Origin: Arthrobacter liuii
GTDB lineage: Bacteria > Actinomycetota > Actinomycetes > Actinomycetales > Micrococcaceae
Reading direction: 5' to 3'
Assembly: GCF_014639275.1 (NCBI RefSeq)
Contig: NZ_BMFW01000008.1
Span: 62,660-126,659 of the forward strand
DNA: 64,000 bases
Part shown: positions 42,685-51,586 of the stretch, piece by piece
Numbering within the stretch: position 1 is the stretch's first letter
Layout of the letters: every line of letters starts with the position of its first letter
Notes under the pieces: model-generated
Databases searched by the model: none
What the model saw: only the letters and a program-made list of their open reading frames with translations
Told to the model about the DNA's origin: nothing
Program-made: the position numbers and the translations under genes

Positions 42685-43672
42685 TCTGCGGCCGGATGCC
42701 TGCCGCGATGAGCCTTTGTCGCAGGACGTCGGGCGTGGACAAGGTCTTCCAGTCCCATCGGACCACTTTGTAGCCAAGGGCCCTTAACCGGTCTTCGCGT
42801 TTCTTCTCGGCCAGGATGGCTTCCTGGGTGCTTACTCCGGCGAGTAAAACCTCGTCGAGGTACTTTGCGTCGCCGTCGAACTCGCCGATCACTTTGGCCT
42901 CGGGCCAAAAGAAGTCGGTCCGCGCGATAAAGCCTTCCCGGTCATGGAACACGTGCTGAAGGACTGGTGCGGGCAAGCCCAGGACATGGATGAACGCCCG
43001 GCTGCGGGATTCCCCGACGGACTCTGACGCCTCATCGGCCAAAGCGAGCACTTCCTGGATGTGGCGGCGCTTGGCGGCCGAGGCAAGGCCGGCTGCTGCG
43101 TCGAGCAGCTGTTGGCGCGTCAGCGCTTCACCGGGACCGCGCCGTGGGCCAAGTACGGCATCCGCGATGGCTACGGCATCCGGAATTTCGAGCCGGACCA
43201 TGCAGTCCATGACCGTCTGCGGCAGCGTAGTCACAGCGAACCCTTGGTACTGCACGGAATGGACGAGCCAGAAATGGCGGCTAAGCCCGTAGCTCCGGAC
43301 GTGCTCTATTCCGGTCTTCCCGGTCTTGGCATCGCGTGCGGCGGCGGTGGTCGGTGATGCTTTGCCCGCTTTGTGCCGAGAGCTCGTGATGACGTGGATG
43401 TGGGTGGGCACCCCCGGACACGGAAGGTTCCAAATCCGCAAGGCCGTCAGATAACAGAAGGTCATGGACGGATCGACGGCGGCCACTGCTGCCATGGTGG
43501 TCCGGTACCGCTGCCACGGTTTGAGGGAAAGCCATGCCGCCTTGCCAAAATAGACGCCGGCCCGGACTCTGACCAGGGTCCCGTTCCTGTAGCCCCGGCT
43601 CAGCGAGCGGCTGCTCCCGGTCAGGGCCCGGCGACGGCTTGCCAGGACCAGGACCGCTTCATCGGATTTCAT
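42650..43672 (-). CDS. AbiEi-like / DUF559 (PD-(D/E)XK nuclease-like) protein
   Basis: The product has about 340 residues. The N-terminal half (RRRALTGSSRSLSRGYRNGTLVRVRAGVYF, then YLTALRIWNLP) resembles the winged-helix and middle regions of AbiEi type IV antitoxins. The C-terminal 100 residues look like the Vsr/DUF559 nuclease fold: TDFFW, GEFDGDAKY, EKKREDRLRALGYKVVRWDW, giving D, ExD and K. No AbiEii toxin is nearby. The start is unsure: ATGs at 43672, 43696 and 43753 all lack a good ribosome site. The C-terminal PPCGQDPRA and stop lie inside hairpin copy 2, and another hairpin lies 70 bases upstream of the start, so it may be a mobile cassette. The function is unknown. Confidence 0.75.
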   Translation of the reverse strand: MKSDEAVLVLASRRRALTGSSRSLSRGYRNGTLVRVRAGVYFGKAAWLSLKPWQRYRTTMAAVAAVDPSMTFCYLTALRIWNLPCPGVPTHIHVITSSRHKAGKASPTTAAARDAKTGKTGIEHVRSYGLSRHFWLVHSVQYQGFAVTTLPQTVMDCMVRLEIPDAVAIADAVLGPRRGPGEALTRQQLLDAAAGLASAAKRRHIQEVLALADEASESVGESRSRAFIHVLGLPAPVLQHVFHDREGFIARTDFFWPEAKVIGEFDGDAKYLDEVLLAGVSTQEAILAEKKREDRLRALGYKVVRWDWKTLSTPDVLRQRLIAAGIRPQKTPPCGQDPRA

Positions 43673-43742
43673 GACTCCATGCTCGATGGAACGCATGCCC
43701 ACAGGGCGGGTCAGGACGGCCCATGTGGAAAACAGTCCGGGA

Positions 43743-43806
43743 ATTCCCCGCACAACGGACTACTCCCCAGATAACGCGGCGGGGACTTGTCCGCGGCAGG
43801 GGGACT
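43743..43806. repeat. GC-rich hairpin element, copy 3 (plus orientation)
   Basis: TCCCC (43745-43749) / GGGGA (43800-43804), CGGAC (43756-43760) / GTCCG (43789-...93, that is 43789-43793), CTCCCC (43763-43768) / GGGGA (43781-43785). The loop has AGATAACGCGG in place of GCGTGA. It lies between the divergent AbiEi/DUF559-like and HAD genes, opposite in orientation to copy 2. Confidence 0.6.
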
Positions 43807-43910
43807 GCTGCGCGCCGCACTGCCCCAGCATGTGGGAACCCGCAGTTAACCAACAGTTCAATAAACCTGTGGCCCGCGTCCTAGCGCGTGTCAGTTGCGT
43901 CTGCTTCACT

Positions 43911-44804
43911 ATGTGGATGACAACGCTGACTGAAACTTCAGTCGCCGGCAACGATGACCGGCGAGACAACAATCGAGACAACAACCAGGACAACGTCGGC
44001 TTCGCCGGCATCGACCAGAAGTTCATGGTCGCCCTGGACGTGGACGGCACCCTTGTGAACCATGACGGCCACATGTCCCCGGGCGTGCGGCAGGCCGCGC
44101 AGGCCGTGGTGGCCGCCGGGCACGAGGTAATGATCGCCACCGGCCGCTCCCTGAACGCCACCCTTCCCATCATCGAAAAGATCGGGATCGAACGCGGGTA
44201 CGCCGTCTGCTGCAACGGCGGCGTGACCCTCCGGCTCCACCCGGAACTGGAAAATGGCTTCGAAGTGATCCACAAGGCCACGTTTGACCCCGCACCGGCC
44301 CTGCGCGCCCTTCGGGAACGGCTCCCCTCCGCCAAGTACGCATTGGAGGACGCAGACGGTAATTTCCTCTCCACCGAGCGGTTCCAGGATGCCAGCTTCG
44401 GGGTGGAAGCGGTGGGCGTGGACTTCCACACCATGCTGGAGGCCACCGCCGTCCGCGTGGTGGTGTTCAGCACCGAAAACACGCCTGAGGAGTTCACCGA
44501 GGCCATCAACCACGTGGGCCTCGCCGGAGTGACCTACTCTGTGGGCTGGACTGCGTGGCTGGACATCGCCGCCGCAGGGGTCACCAAGGCCAGCGCCCTG
44601 GAAAGCCTCCGGCTCCGGCTCGGTTTCGAAGAGCACCTAACGGTGGCAGTGGGCGACGGCCGGAACGACATCGAAATGCTCACCTGGGCCGGCCGCGGCG
44701 TCGCAATGGGGCAGGCCCCGGCGGAAGTGGTCGCCGCCGCGGACGAGGTCACCCACTCCGTGCATGACGACGGCGCCGCCCACGTCCTGCGCAGCCTCCT
44801 CTAG
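43911..44804 (+). CDS. HAD family hydrolase (Cof-type)
   Basis: The product has about 297 residues. HAD motif I is VALDVDGTLVNHDG, motif II is in MIATGRSL, and the motif III/IV region AVGDGRNDIEMLTWAGRGVAMGQAP is classic for Cof/type IIB phosphatases, with Lys in GVTKASALESL. It removes phosphate from sugar or nucleotide phosphates; the substrate is unknown. The first 35 residues are Asn/Asp/Arg-rich. ATG 43911 or 43917 may be used, neither with a good ribosome site. The histidine phosphatase gene follows 63 bases later. Confidence 0.92.
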   Translation: MWMTTLTETSVAGNDDRRDNNRDNNQDNVGFAGIDQKFMVALDVDGTLVNHDGHMSPGVRQAAQAVVAAGHEVMIATGRSLNATLPIIEKIGIERGYAVCCNGGVTLRLHPELENGFEVIHKATFDPAPALRALRERLPSAKYALEDADGNFLSTERFQDASFGVEAVGVDFHTMLEATAVRVVVFSTENTPEEFTEAINHVGLAGVTYSVGWTAWLDIAAAGVTKASALESLRLRLGFEEHLTVAVGDGRNDIEMLTWAGRGVAMGQAPAEVVAAADEVTHSVHDDGAAHVLRSLL

Positions 44805-44867
44805 GTGGGAGGTGCTTTCGTTCGCCCCGATTCCAGTCAGCGCTCGCGGCCGAGGCAGAATAGAGGC

Positions 44868-45452
44868 ATGACCCTTACGACGTTCGCCCTCGTCCGCCAT
44901 GGCCAGACCGACTGGAACGCCGAGCGCCGGTTGCAGGGATCAACCGACATTCCCCTGAACGACGTCGGACGCGGCCAGGCGCGTGACGCCGTCGCCATCC
45001 TTGCCCCTTACGGATGGGACGCCATCGTCTCCTCGCCGCTGAGCCGCGCAGCCGAAACCGCGGACCTGATCGCCGAAGGACTCGGGCTGAAAGTGTCCCG
45101 CCGCGTCCCCGAGCTCACCGAACGCAGCTTCGGCCCGGCAGAAGGGATGCAGGCAGGCCCCGAGTTGGACGCGCTGCGTGTCCCGGGCGGATTCAAGGGC
45201 GCCGAAAGCGAAGGCGAGGCCGCCGACCGAGGCCTTGCTGCGCTTGAAGACCTTGCGGACGAGTTCCGCGGCCAGCGGCTCCTGGTGGTCACCCACGGGA
45301 CCCTCCTGCGCGTCAGCCTCAGCCGCGCCGTCGGCCAGGCCCTCACCAGCGTGGACAACGCCGCACTCAACCTGGCCCACCACCACGCAATCGACGGCTG
45401 GAAGCTGGAGTACTTCAACGGCGAGCCCGTAATGGTGGCCACCGGCAGTTAG
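44868..45452 (+). CDS. histidine phosphatase family protein
   Basis: The product has 194 residues. The N-terminal catalytic motif is LVRHGQTDWNAERRLQG with the phospho-accepting His, and the second His is in VVTHGTLLRVSL. SSPLSRAAETADLIAEGL is also characteristic. It is the phosphoglycerate-mutase-like phosphatase family (CobC/GpmB types). A role as a general phosphatase is likely; the substrate is unknown. It is the second gene after the HAD hydrolase, and converges on the HTH gene at 45471. Confidence 0.93.
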   Translation: MTLTTFALVRHGQTDWNAERRLQGSTDIPLNDVGRGQARDAVAILAPYGWDAIVSSPLSRAAETADLIAEGLGLKVSRRVPELTERSFGPAEGMQAGPELDALRVPGGFKGAESEGEAADRGLAALEDLADEFRGQRLLVVTHGTLLRVSLSRAVGQALTSVDNAALNLAHHHAIDGWKLEYFNGEPVMVATGS

Positions 45453-45470
45453 GGACCGGCGGCCATACGC

Positions 45471-46070
45471 CTACACGGCCGCGAGGATCAGCGCCAGCAA
45501 CCGCGCGGCAGCAGGACGGGCAGCATGTTCCTCGTTCCACTGCGCCCGTGCCACAGCTTTGCTGACGGCCTGGGTGGTGATGCCCAGTTCCTGCGCCACC
45601 GCCTTCTGCTGGCCCCGGACCCCGGGCGTCAACAGGTCCAAAACCCGCCATTCCGCGCCTGAGCGGTCCCGGACGATGTGGCCCAGCAGCCGGAGGATGG
45701 CCTCGGCGTCGTGGGCAACATCGGCCAGCGGCCCCTCCACGGCAACCGGGACCCGCTCCTTGCTGTTTCTGAGCCGATCCACCGCCCTGCGGGCATAGAC
45801 CAGGCTGTGGCCGGACGCGTCCTTGATCTGGTTGGGCAGCGGCTCGTTCACCGGCCCGGCGCCGATCCCCACGTACCAGTGCCCACTCCGCAGCGCGATC
45901 AATGCGGCTTCCACCGCCTGGTGCGGGCAATCGACAATCCCTTGGACCTCATCCTCCACGGACCGGTCAAAATCCAGGCGCGCGGGAATGTGCCGCAGCG
46001 CCTTGAGCAGCTGTGGGACCTGGTCGCCGTCGCGCCGGCTGTCCGTCTGGTTGATTGTCAACGTGAACAT
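45471..46070 (-). CDS. SatD-like / helix-turn-helix hypothetical protein
   Basis: The product has 199 residues. The N-terminal part ([35 protein letters not shown]) resembles the mono-domain found in SatD-family proteins. The C-terminal 60 residues carry a helix-turn-helix ([22 protein letters not shown]). A DNA-binding role is therefore likely. No partner is certain, but the phosphoketolase gene starts 180 bases away divergently, so it may regulate it. The family assignment is tentative. Confidence 0.65.
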   Translation of the reverse strand: MFTLTINQTDSRRDGDQVPQLLKALRHIPARLDFDRSVEDEVQGIVDCPHQAVEAALIALRSGHWYVGIGAGPVNEPLPNQIKDASGHSLVYARRAVDRLRNSKERVPVAVEGPLADVAHDAEAILRLLGHIVRDRSGAEWRVLDLLTPGVRGQQKAVAQELGITTQAVSKAVARAQWNEEHAARPAAARLLALILAAV

Positions 46071-46250
46071 TCTGGGTACACACTACCCGGAAGCAGGAGC
46101 TGCGGAACGGCCAATGTTGCGAGTGCCCAAGACCCCAACTGGCGCTCCGCAACGGCGGCGGTACGACGACGGGGGTTGCCTGCCTGCCCCTCCATCTGTT
46201 GCGATGGGGGAACGGCCGCCTGCAGCGGCACACCCGACGTGAGGATGGTT

Positions 46251-48677
46251 ATGGCCGGCAGCACTGGGCAGGACGAGATGCAGCAGGACGGGACGCAGCA
46301 GGACGACATGGGGCAGGAAGAACTTAAGCTCGTCGACCGGTGGTGGAGGGCCGCCAATTACCTCTCGGTGGGACAGATCTACCTGCGGTCCAACCCGCTG
46401 CTGCGTGAACCGCTCCAGGCAGAGGACACCAAGTCCCGCCTGCTGGGCCACTGGGGCACCACCCCCGGCCTCAACTTCGTTTATGCCCACCTGAACCGCG
46501 TGATCCGCCGGGACTCACTTGAAATGCTCTTTGTTGCCGGGCCCGGCCATGGCGGTCCCGCCGTCGTCGCCAATGCCTGGCTGGAGGGAACGTACTCCGA
46601 AATCTATGCCCATGTGGGAAATGACGAGGCCGGCCTTGCCGAGTTGTTCCGGCAGTTCTCCTATCCCGGCGGCATCCCCAGCCACGCCGCGCCGGAAAGC
46701 CCGGGCTCCATCAGCGAAGGCGGTGAACTCGGCTACTCCCTGGCCCACGCCTACGGATCGGTGTTCGACAACCCCCAGCTGGTGACCGCCGTCGTCATCG
46801 GAGACGGCGAGGCCGAAACCGGGCCGCTTGCCGCCAGCTGGCACTCGCACAACTTCCTGGACCCGGCAGTGGACGGCGCGGTCCTGCCAATCCTGCACCT
46901 GAACGGCTACAAGATCGCCAACCCCACCGTCCTGGCCCGCATGCCGCAGGACCAGCTGGAGCAGCTGCTGCGCGGCTACGGCCACGAGCCCTACTTCGTC
47001 ACCGTGGCGGACCCGGACAACACCGAAAAGGCGCACCGCGACTTCGCCGCCGTCCTGGACCGCTGCCTGGCCGATATCAAAGCCATACAGGACGCCCACC
47101 GGCAGGATGCGGCCGGTGAACAGGAGGGGGAGGGCGGGCGCCGCTGGCCCCTGATCGTGCTGCGCTCGCCGAAGGGCTGGACCGGGCCCCGGACCGTGGA
47201 CGGGCTGCAGGTGGAAGGCACCTGGCGGGCCCACCAGGTGCCGCTGTCCGAGGTCCGCACCAATGGCGAGCACCTGAAGCAGCTGGAGGAGTGGCTGCAG
47301 TCCTACCGCCCGGACGAACTGTTCGACGGCGACGGCCGGCTCCGGCCCGACGTTGCCATAGGTGCCCCCACGGGTGATTTCCGCATGAGCGCCACGCCGC
47401 ATGCCAACGGCGGACTGCTGAGGCGCTCGCTGAAATTGCCCGCGTACCAGGACCACGCCGTCGAGGTCCCCGCCCCGGGCACCGACCGGGTGAGCCCCAT
47501 GGTCACGCTCGGCTCCTGGATGCGGGACGTCATTGCGCAGAACATGGAGAACTTCCGGCTGTTCGGCCCGGACGAGACAGCCTCCAACCGGCTGCAGAAC
47601 GTCTACGAGGCTACCGACAAGGTGTGGCAGTACCGGATTGACGACGTCGACGAGCACCTTGCGCGCTCCGGCCGCGTCCTGGAGGTGCTCAGTGAGCACC
47701 TGTGCCAGGGCTGGCTGGAGGGCTACCTCCTCACCGGCCGGCACGGGGTCTTCAACTGCTACGAGGCCTTCGTCCACATTGTCGACTCCATGTTCAACCA
47801 GCACGCCAAATGGCTGAAGGTGAGCCGCAGCTTGCACTGGCGCCAGCCGGTGGCATCGCTGAACTACCTGCTGTCATCGCACGTGTGGCAGCAGGACCAC
47901 AACGGCTTCTCGCACCAGGACCCGGGCTTCATCGACCATGCAGTGAACAAGAAGGCAGAGGTCATCCGTGTGTACCTGCCGCCGGACGCCAACACCCTGC
48001 TGTCCGTCATGGAGCACTGCCTGGCCTCCACGGACTACGTGAACATCGTGGTCAGCGGCAAGCAGCCCTCGCCCACCTGGCTGGGTCCTGCCGACGCCGC
48101 CAACCATTGCCGCCGGGGCCTGGGCATCTGGACGTTTGCCGGCACGGAGGTGCCCGGCGAGGAGCCCGACGTCGTCCTGGCCTGCGCCGGCGACGTCCCC
48201 ACTGTGGAGACGGTGGCAGCCGCGGAATTGCTCCGCGACGGCGCGCCCGGACTCAAGGTCCGCGTAGTCAACGTGGTGGACCTGATGCGGCTGCAGGACG
48301 ACAGCGAGCACCCGCACGGACTTCCGGCGCATGACTTCGATGGCATCTTCACCGCGGACAAGCCGGTCATTTTCGCCTACCACGGCTACCCCGCCCTGAT
48401 CCACCGGCTGGCGTACCGGCGCACCAACCAGCAGGGGCTGCACGTGCACGGCTATAAGGAAGAGGGGACCACCACCACCCCGTTCGACATGGCCATGCTA
48501 AACGGCATCGACCGCTTCAGCCTGGCCATCGACGCGATCGACCGCGTGCCCGGCCTGGCTGAGAAACACTCGCTCCTGCGCCAGGACCTCCAGGACCGGC
48601 GGATCCGCGCGCGCGAGCACACCCGCACGCACGGCGAGGACCCGGAGGAGATCCGCAAGTGGAAGCTGGGCGGCTGA
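46251..48677 (+). CDS. xfp: xylulose-5-phosphate/fructose-6-phosphate phosphoketolase
   Basis: The product has 808 residues, in the usual size range. The thiamine-diphosphate motifs are visible: [21 protein letters not shown] near the N-terminus and [17 protein letters not shown]. The C-terminal transketolase-like part carries [19 protein letters not shown] and [11 protein letters not shown]. It splits xylulose-5-P or fructose-6-P with phosphate into acetyl-P and glyceraldehyde-3-P or erythrose-4-P. ATG 46251 has GTGAGG six bases before it. There is no acetate kinase or phosphotransacetylase next to it. The stop is one base from the convergent DUF429 gene. Confidence 0.96.
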   Translation: MAGSTGQDEMQQDGTQQDDMGQEELKLVDRWWRAANYLSVGQIYLRSNPLLREPLQAEDTKSRLLGHWGTTPGLNFVYAHLNRVIRRDSLEMLFVAGPGHGGPAVVANAWLEGTYSEIYAHVGNDEAGLAELFRQFSYPGGIPSHAAPESPGSISEGGELGYSLAHAYGSVFDNPQLVTAVVIGDGEAETGPLAASWHSHNFLDPAVDGAVLPILHLNGYKIANPTVLARMPQDQLEQLLRGYGHEPYFVTVADPDNTEKAHRDFAAVLDRCLADIKAIQDAHRQDAAGEQEGEGGRRWPLIVLRSPKGWTGPRTVDGLQVEGTWRAHQVPLSEVRTNGEHLKQLEEWLQSYRPDELFDGDGRLRPDVAIGAPTGDFRMSATPHANGGLLRRSLKLPAYQDHAVEVPAPGTDRVSPMVTLGSWMRDVIAQNMENFRLFGPDETASNRLQNVYEATDKVWQYRIDDVDEHLARSGRVLEVLSEHLCQGWLEGYLLTGRHGVFNCYEAFVHIVDSMFNQHAKWLKVSRSLHWRQPVASLNYLLSSHVWQQDHNGFSHQDPGFIDHAVNKKAEVIRVYLPPDANTLLSVMEHCLASTDYVNIVVSGKQPSPTWLGPADAANHCRRGLGIWTFAGTEVPGEEPDVVLACAGDVPTVETVAAAELLRDGAPGLKVRVVNVVDLMRLQDDSEHPHGLPAHDFDGIFTADKPVIFAYHGYPALIHRLAYRRTNQQGLHVHGYKEEGTTTTPFDMAMLNGIDRFSLAIDAIDRVPGLAEKHSLLRQDLQDRRIRAREHTRTHGEDPEEIRKWKLGG

Positions 48678-48678
48678 C

Positions 48679-49449
48679 TTACTGCAGGGGGAGTTCGTCC
48701 AGCCGGCACGAAGGCAGGTGGATCCAGCCTTCAGTGCACGCAGCCTTGGCATGGGCCTCATCAGGCAGGAGCGTACGACGACGGGCGGCGGCCCGGGCGG
48801 TCAACGAGGCGATGACCGCGTCGAACAGGTCGTCCGAAGCAGCGAGCCGGTCCCGGTGCCCGGCCAGGTCCAGCCACGGCGCCTGCTCTTCGAGGGCTGC
48901 CAGCAGTAGGCCGAGGCGTTCGGCTTCGGGGATGCCGCGGCCTTTGTAGCCGCGCCCGTTGAGGCCCCAGATCTTCAGCGATGCCGCCGGGTACACCTCG
49001 GCAAGCCGGCCTGAGCCGTCGCGTGGCTGCGGGCGGTGCAGCGCGGCGATTTTCGCCTGGATCACCGCGCAGCGCATGGCCGGGTGCGCCAGCCGGTCGG
49101 CGGAAACACTCAGCGGGATCAGCCCGGTCTCGCGCGTGACGAAGCGGTCGGTGTCCCGGTATGCCAGCAGCCTCCGGCCGGCGATCCCGTCGTGCTCCAG
49201 GACAGGGGCCGTCATGTTGTTCAGGTGGCCGGTGAGGAACGGGATCAGCGCGTCGGGCCAGCCCACGGGACAGTCGACGCCGGTCATTTCGCAGGTGCCG
49301 AACAGGTCCACGATCTCCTGGTCGTCCACGTCCAGGGCCAGGTGGGCGAGCCGCGCGGAGCAGCGGCCTGTGGTCCCACGATCCCATTCGATGACGGCCA
49401 CGGCGGTCTTTTTGGTTGCCGCCGCAAGGTCTACGCCGAGGGTTTTCAC
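48679..49449 (-). CDS. DUF429 (predicted RNase H-like) protein
   Basis: The product has 256 residues from a GTG start at 49449. It begins VKTLGVDLAAATKKTAVAVIEW, the DUF429 opening with the first Asp of an RNase-H-like fold, and later has GVDCPVGWPDALI, RDTDRFV, EVYPAASLKIWG and SDDLFDAVIASLTARAAARR. The function is unknown for the family. The frame runs 45 codons further into the end of the carboxylesterase gene, but only GTG 49449, seven bases after that gene's stop, gives the family start; both genes likely form one unit. Confidence 0.85.
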   Translation of the reverse strand: MKTLGVDLAAATKKTAVAVIEWDRGTTGRCSARLAHLALDVDDQEIVDLFGTCEMTGVDCPVGWPDALIPFLTGHLNNMTAPVLEHDGIAGRRLLAYRDTDRFVTRETGLIPLSVSADRLAHPAMRCAVIQAKIAALHRPQPRDGSGRLAEVYPAASLKIWGLNGRGYKGRGIPEAERLGLLLAALEEQAPWLDLAGHRDRLAASDDLFDAVIASLTARAAARRRTLLPDEAHAKAACTEGWIHLPSCRLDELPLQ

Positions 49450-49456
49450 GCCGCGT

Positions 49457-50800
49457 TCAAACGGCCCGGTACCGGAGGACCCCGGGGATGCCGCCGGACT
49501 TCCCGAGGTCCGCGCCCCGTGCGAAGCCGGCCCACAGCGCCCGCGTCGCGCGGCCTGCCGCCTCCACATCCTCCCAGCGGGCACCGGCGATCAGTCCCAC
49601 CCCGTCCCACGTCTGCCGGCTGCCGAGCAGCAGGGGCAGGTCTACTGTGTGGGCGGCGCCGAAGATGTTGTTGGGAGCGTGCCAGTCCAGGACATAGCGG
49701 TATGCGTGTCCACCGGCCTTGGCGTGCCGGCGGGCGAAGCGGCGGGTTGCCCGGCCGTACACGGTCTCAGTGACCACCCAGTCGATGGCGCGCACGGCGG
49801 CGGTGCCCACCAGCGGCAGACCAGCCAGGCGCATCAGGCGCGGACTGCGGGGGAGGAACAGCCGCGCCTCCTCGGAAGTGTGGCCGATCAGCACGTCAAT
49901 TGCTGGTGCCGACCGCTCCCAGGCCGTTTCGATGCCGGATTCTTCCGGGAGCGGATCGTGGCCGTACTGGGTTCCGAACGGCATGGCGGCAAGCATGCCG
50001 AACTTTTTGGCTACCTGGGCCACGTGTTCCTCACGTGCCACCACGTCCATGGCCGGGGTCTCCTCCGTCACGGCGTCGGCGGCGATTCCCATGGCATGGT
50101 TCATCTTCGCCCTTCCGCGGGCGATGCCCAGCGGCGCGCTCTGGATGATGGCGCGCCGAAAGAGCTGCGGTGCTTCCGGTGTTGCCATCAGGTGCGCAAT
50201 CGCGTCGCCGCCTGCGGACTGGCCGAACGCCGTGACCTGGCCTGGGTCGCCCCCGAATGCCGCAATGTTCCGCTGCACCCACCGGAAGGCCTCGAGCTGG
50301 TCAAGGAGGCCCAGGTTGCCGGGGCGGCCTGCCGGTGTTGCCAGGAAGCCAAACAATCCAAGCCGGTAGGTTACGGAAACCACGATGACCAGGTTTTCGG
50401 TCACCAGCCTGGCCGGGTCGAAGATCGCCAGGTCACCCGAGCCCGTGGTGTAGGAGCCGCCGTGGATCCAGACCATCACGGGCAGCCGCTCTTCCCGCGT
50501 GACGTCGCCGGGCATGGTGATGGACAGGTTCTGGCAGTCTTCGCTGCCGGGCAGTTCGCCGTACCGGGTGCCCAGGACGTCATCAAGGAACGGAACGGGC
50601 CCCTGCGGGCAGGCAGGAGCGGGAGATGTGGCGGAAAGCTCGGTGGTCCAGTCCGGGGCCGGCGCAGGAGGCTGGAAGCGGGCCGCCGTGGCGTAGGGGA
50701 TTCCGGTGGCACGGATGACGTCGCCGTCCCGCCAGCCGATAACCGGGCCGCAAGGGGGGTGGAACAAGAGCTGGGAAGTCAGGGCTGGCTCGGAATACAC
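49457..50800 (-). CDS. type B carboxylesterase / lipase
   Basis: The product has about 447 residues. The oxyanion hole is in VWIHGGSY, the nucleophile in FGQSAGGDAIAHL (carboxylesterase type B signature), and the N-terminal half has EDCQNLSI. The third residue of the triad, His, probably lies near HTVDLPLLLG. There is no signal peptide, so it acts in the cytoplasm. It hydrolyses esters of unknown acid. GTG 50800 with GGTGGGG before it is preferred; another GTG at 50824 is possible. A hairpin element lies just upstream at 50843. Confidence 0.9.
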   Translation of the reverse strand: MYSEPALTSQLLFHPPCGPVIGWRDGDVIRATGIPYATAARFQPPAPAPDWTTELSATSPAPACPQGPVPFLDDVLGTRYGELPGSEDCQNLSITMPGDVTREERLPVMVWIHGGSYTTGSGDLAIFDPARLVTENLVIVVSVTYRLGLFGFLATPAGRPGNLGLLDQLEAFRWVQRNIAAFGGDPGQVTAFGQSAGGDAIAHLMATPEAPQLFRRAIIQSAPLGIARGRAKMNHAMGIAADAVTEETPAMDVVAREEHVAQVAKKFGMLAAMPFGTQYGHDPLPEESGIETAWERSAPAIDVLIGHTSEEARLFLPRSPRLMRLAGLPLVGTAAVRAIDWVVTETVYGRATRRFARRHAKAGGHAYRYVLDWHAPNNIFGAAHTVDLPLLLGSRQTWDGVGLIAGARWEDVEAAGRATRALWAGFARGADLGKSGGIPGVLRYRAV

Positions 50801-50842
50801 AGCCCCACCATGCCACAGATTCACGGAGGTCGGACAACGGAA

Positions 50843-50906
50843 AATCCCCGCCTACCGGACAACTCCCCCTTGCGTGAGGCGGGGATTTGTCCGGCAGACG
50901 GGGATT
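50843..50906. repeat. GC-rich hairpin element, copy 4 (plus orientation)
   Basis: ATCCCCG (50844-50850) / CGGGGAT (50899-50905), CCGGACAA (50855-50862) / TTGTCCGG (50887-50894), TCCCC (50864-50868) / GGGGA (50881-50885), loop with TGCGTGA. It is the most regular of the four copies. It lies between the carboxylesterase start and the pyrophosphatase stop, both on the minus strand, so it may end the pyrophosphatase transcript. Confidence 0.75.
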
Positions 50907-50942
50907 TGTGGCGAAGCCGCGCTAAGGCGGCCTCCGGAGGGA

Positions 50943-51431
50943 CTAGTGGCTGGTGGGCACGTAGCGCTTGATGGACGCTTCCAGCTCGGCTTCGGCGGCG
51001 GCGCGGTCGCCCCAGCCTTCGGCCTTGACCCACTTGCCCGGCTCCAGGTCCTTGTAGCGGGTGAAGAAGTGCTCGATTTCCTTGATCAGGAACTCGTTGA
51101 CGTCGCTGACTTCCTGGATGTGGTCGAAGCGGGCATCCACGGGAACGCAGAGGATCTTGGCGTCTCCGCCGCCGTCGTCGGTCATGTTGAAGACGCCGAT
51201 GGGACGGGATTCCACGATGACCCCGGGGTGCAGGTCGAAGTCCTGCAGGAGCACCAGTGCGTCCAGCGGGTCGCCGTCCTCGCCAAGGGTGTTCTCGAAG
51301 TACCCGTAGTGCGTGGGGTACTGCATGGAAGTGAAGAGGACGCGGTCCAGGCGGACCCGGCCGGTCTCGTGGTCAACTTCGTACTTGACGCGCGATCCCT
51401 TGGGGATCTCGATGGTCACATCGTGCTTCAT
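50943..51431 (-). CDS. ppa: inorganic pyrophosphatase (family I)
   Basis: The product has 162 residues, starting [24 protein letters not shown]. The active-site signature is [11 protein letters not shown], with [23 protein letters not shown] and the Lys/Tyr pair near [14 protein letters not shown]. It hydrolyses pyrophosphate with Mg2+. The ATG at 51431 has GAGGAGC before it; the frame runs 145 codons upstream without similarity. It is divergent from the dacB gene. Confidence 0.97.
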   Translation of the reverse strand: MKHDVTIEIPKGSRVKYEVDHETGRVRLDRVLFTSMQYPTHYGYFENTLGEDGDPLDALVLLQDFDLHPGVIVESRPIGVFNMTDDGGGDAKILCVPVDARFDHIQEVSDVNEFLIKEIEHFFTRYKDLEPGKWVKAEGWGDRAAAEAELEASIKRYVPTSH

Positions 51432-51586
51432 GGAATGCTCCTCGGCAATTGCAGGGGGTGCGCGGCACACTTGACGGGCCCACAAAAAAGAGTGTCGGTG
51501 CCGCCGACTATTATTGAGGATATAGCGAGAGGCCCTGGAATCAGGAACTTGTGGGGATATTTCAGGACTTGAGGACCAGCACCAGC

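Noticed and set aside
46192-46207. CCATC-6-GATGG hairpin before phosphoketolase as operator
   Set aside because: Only five base pairs in GC-rich DNA; expected by chance.
45678-46250. Long N-terminal extension of phosphoketolase
   Set aside because: The extension overlaps the divergent HTH gene and has no family similarity; ATG 46251 has a good ribosome site.
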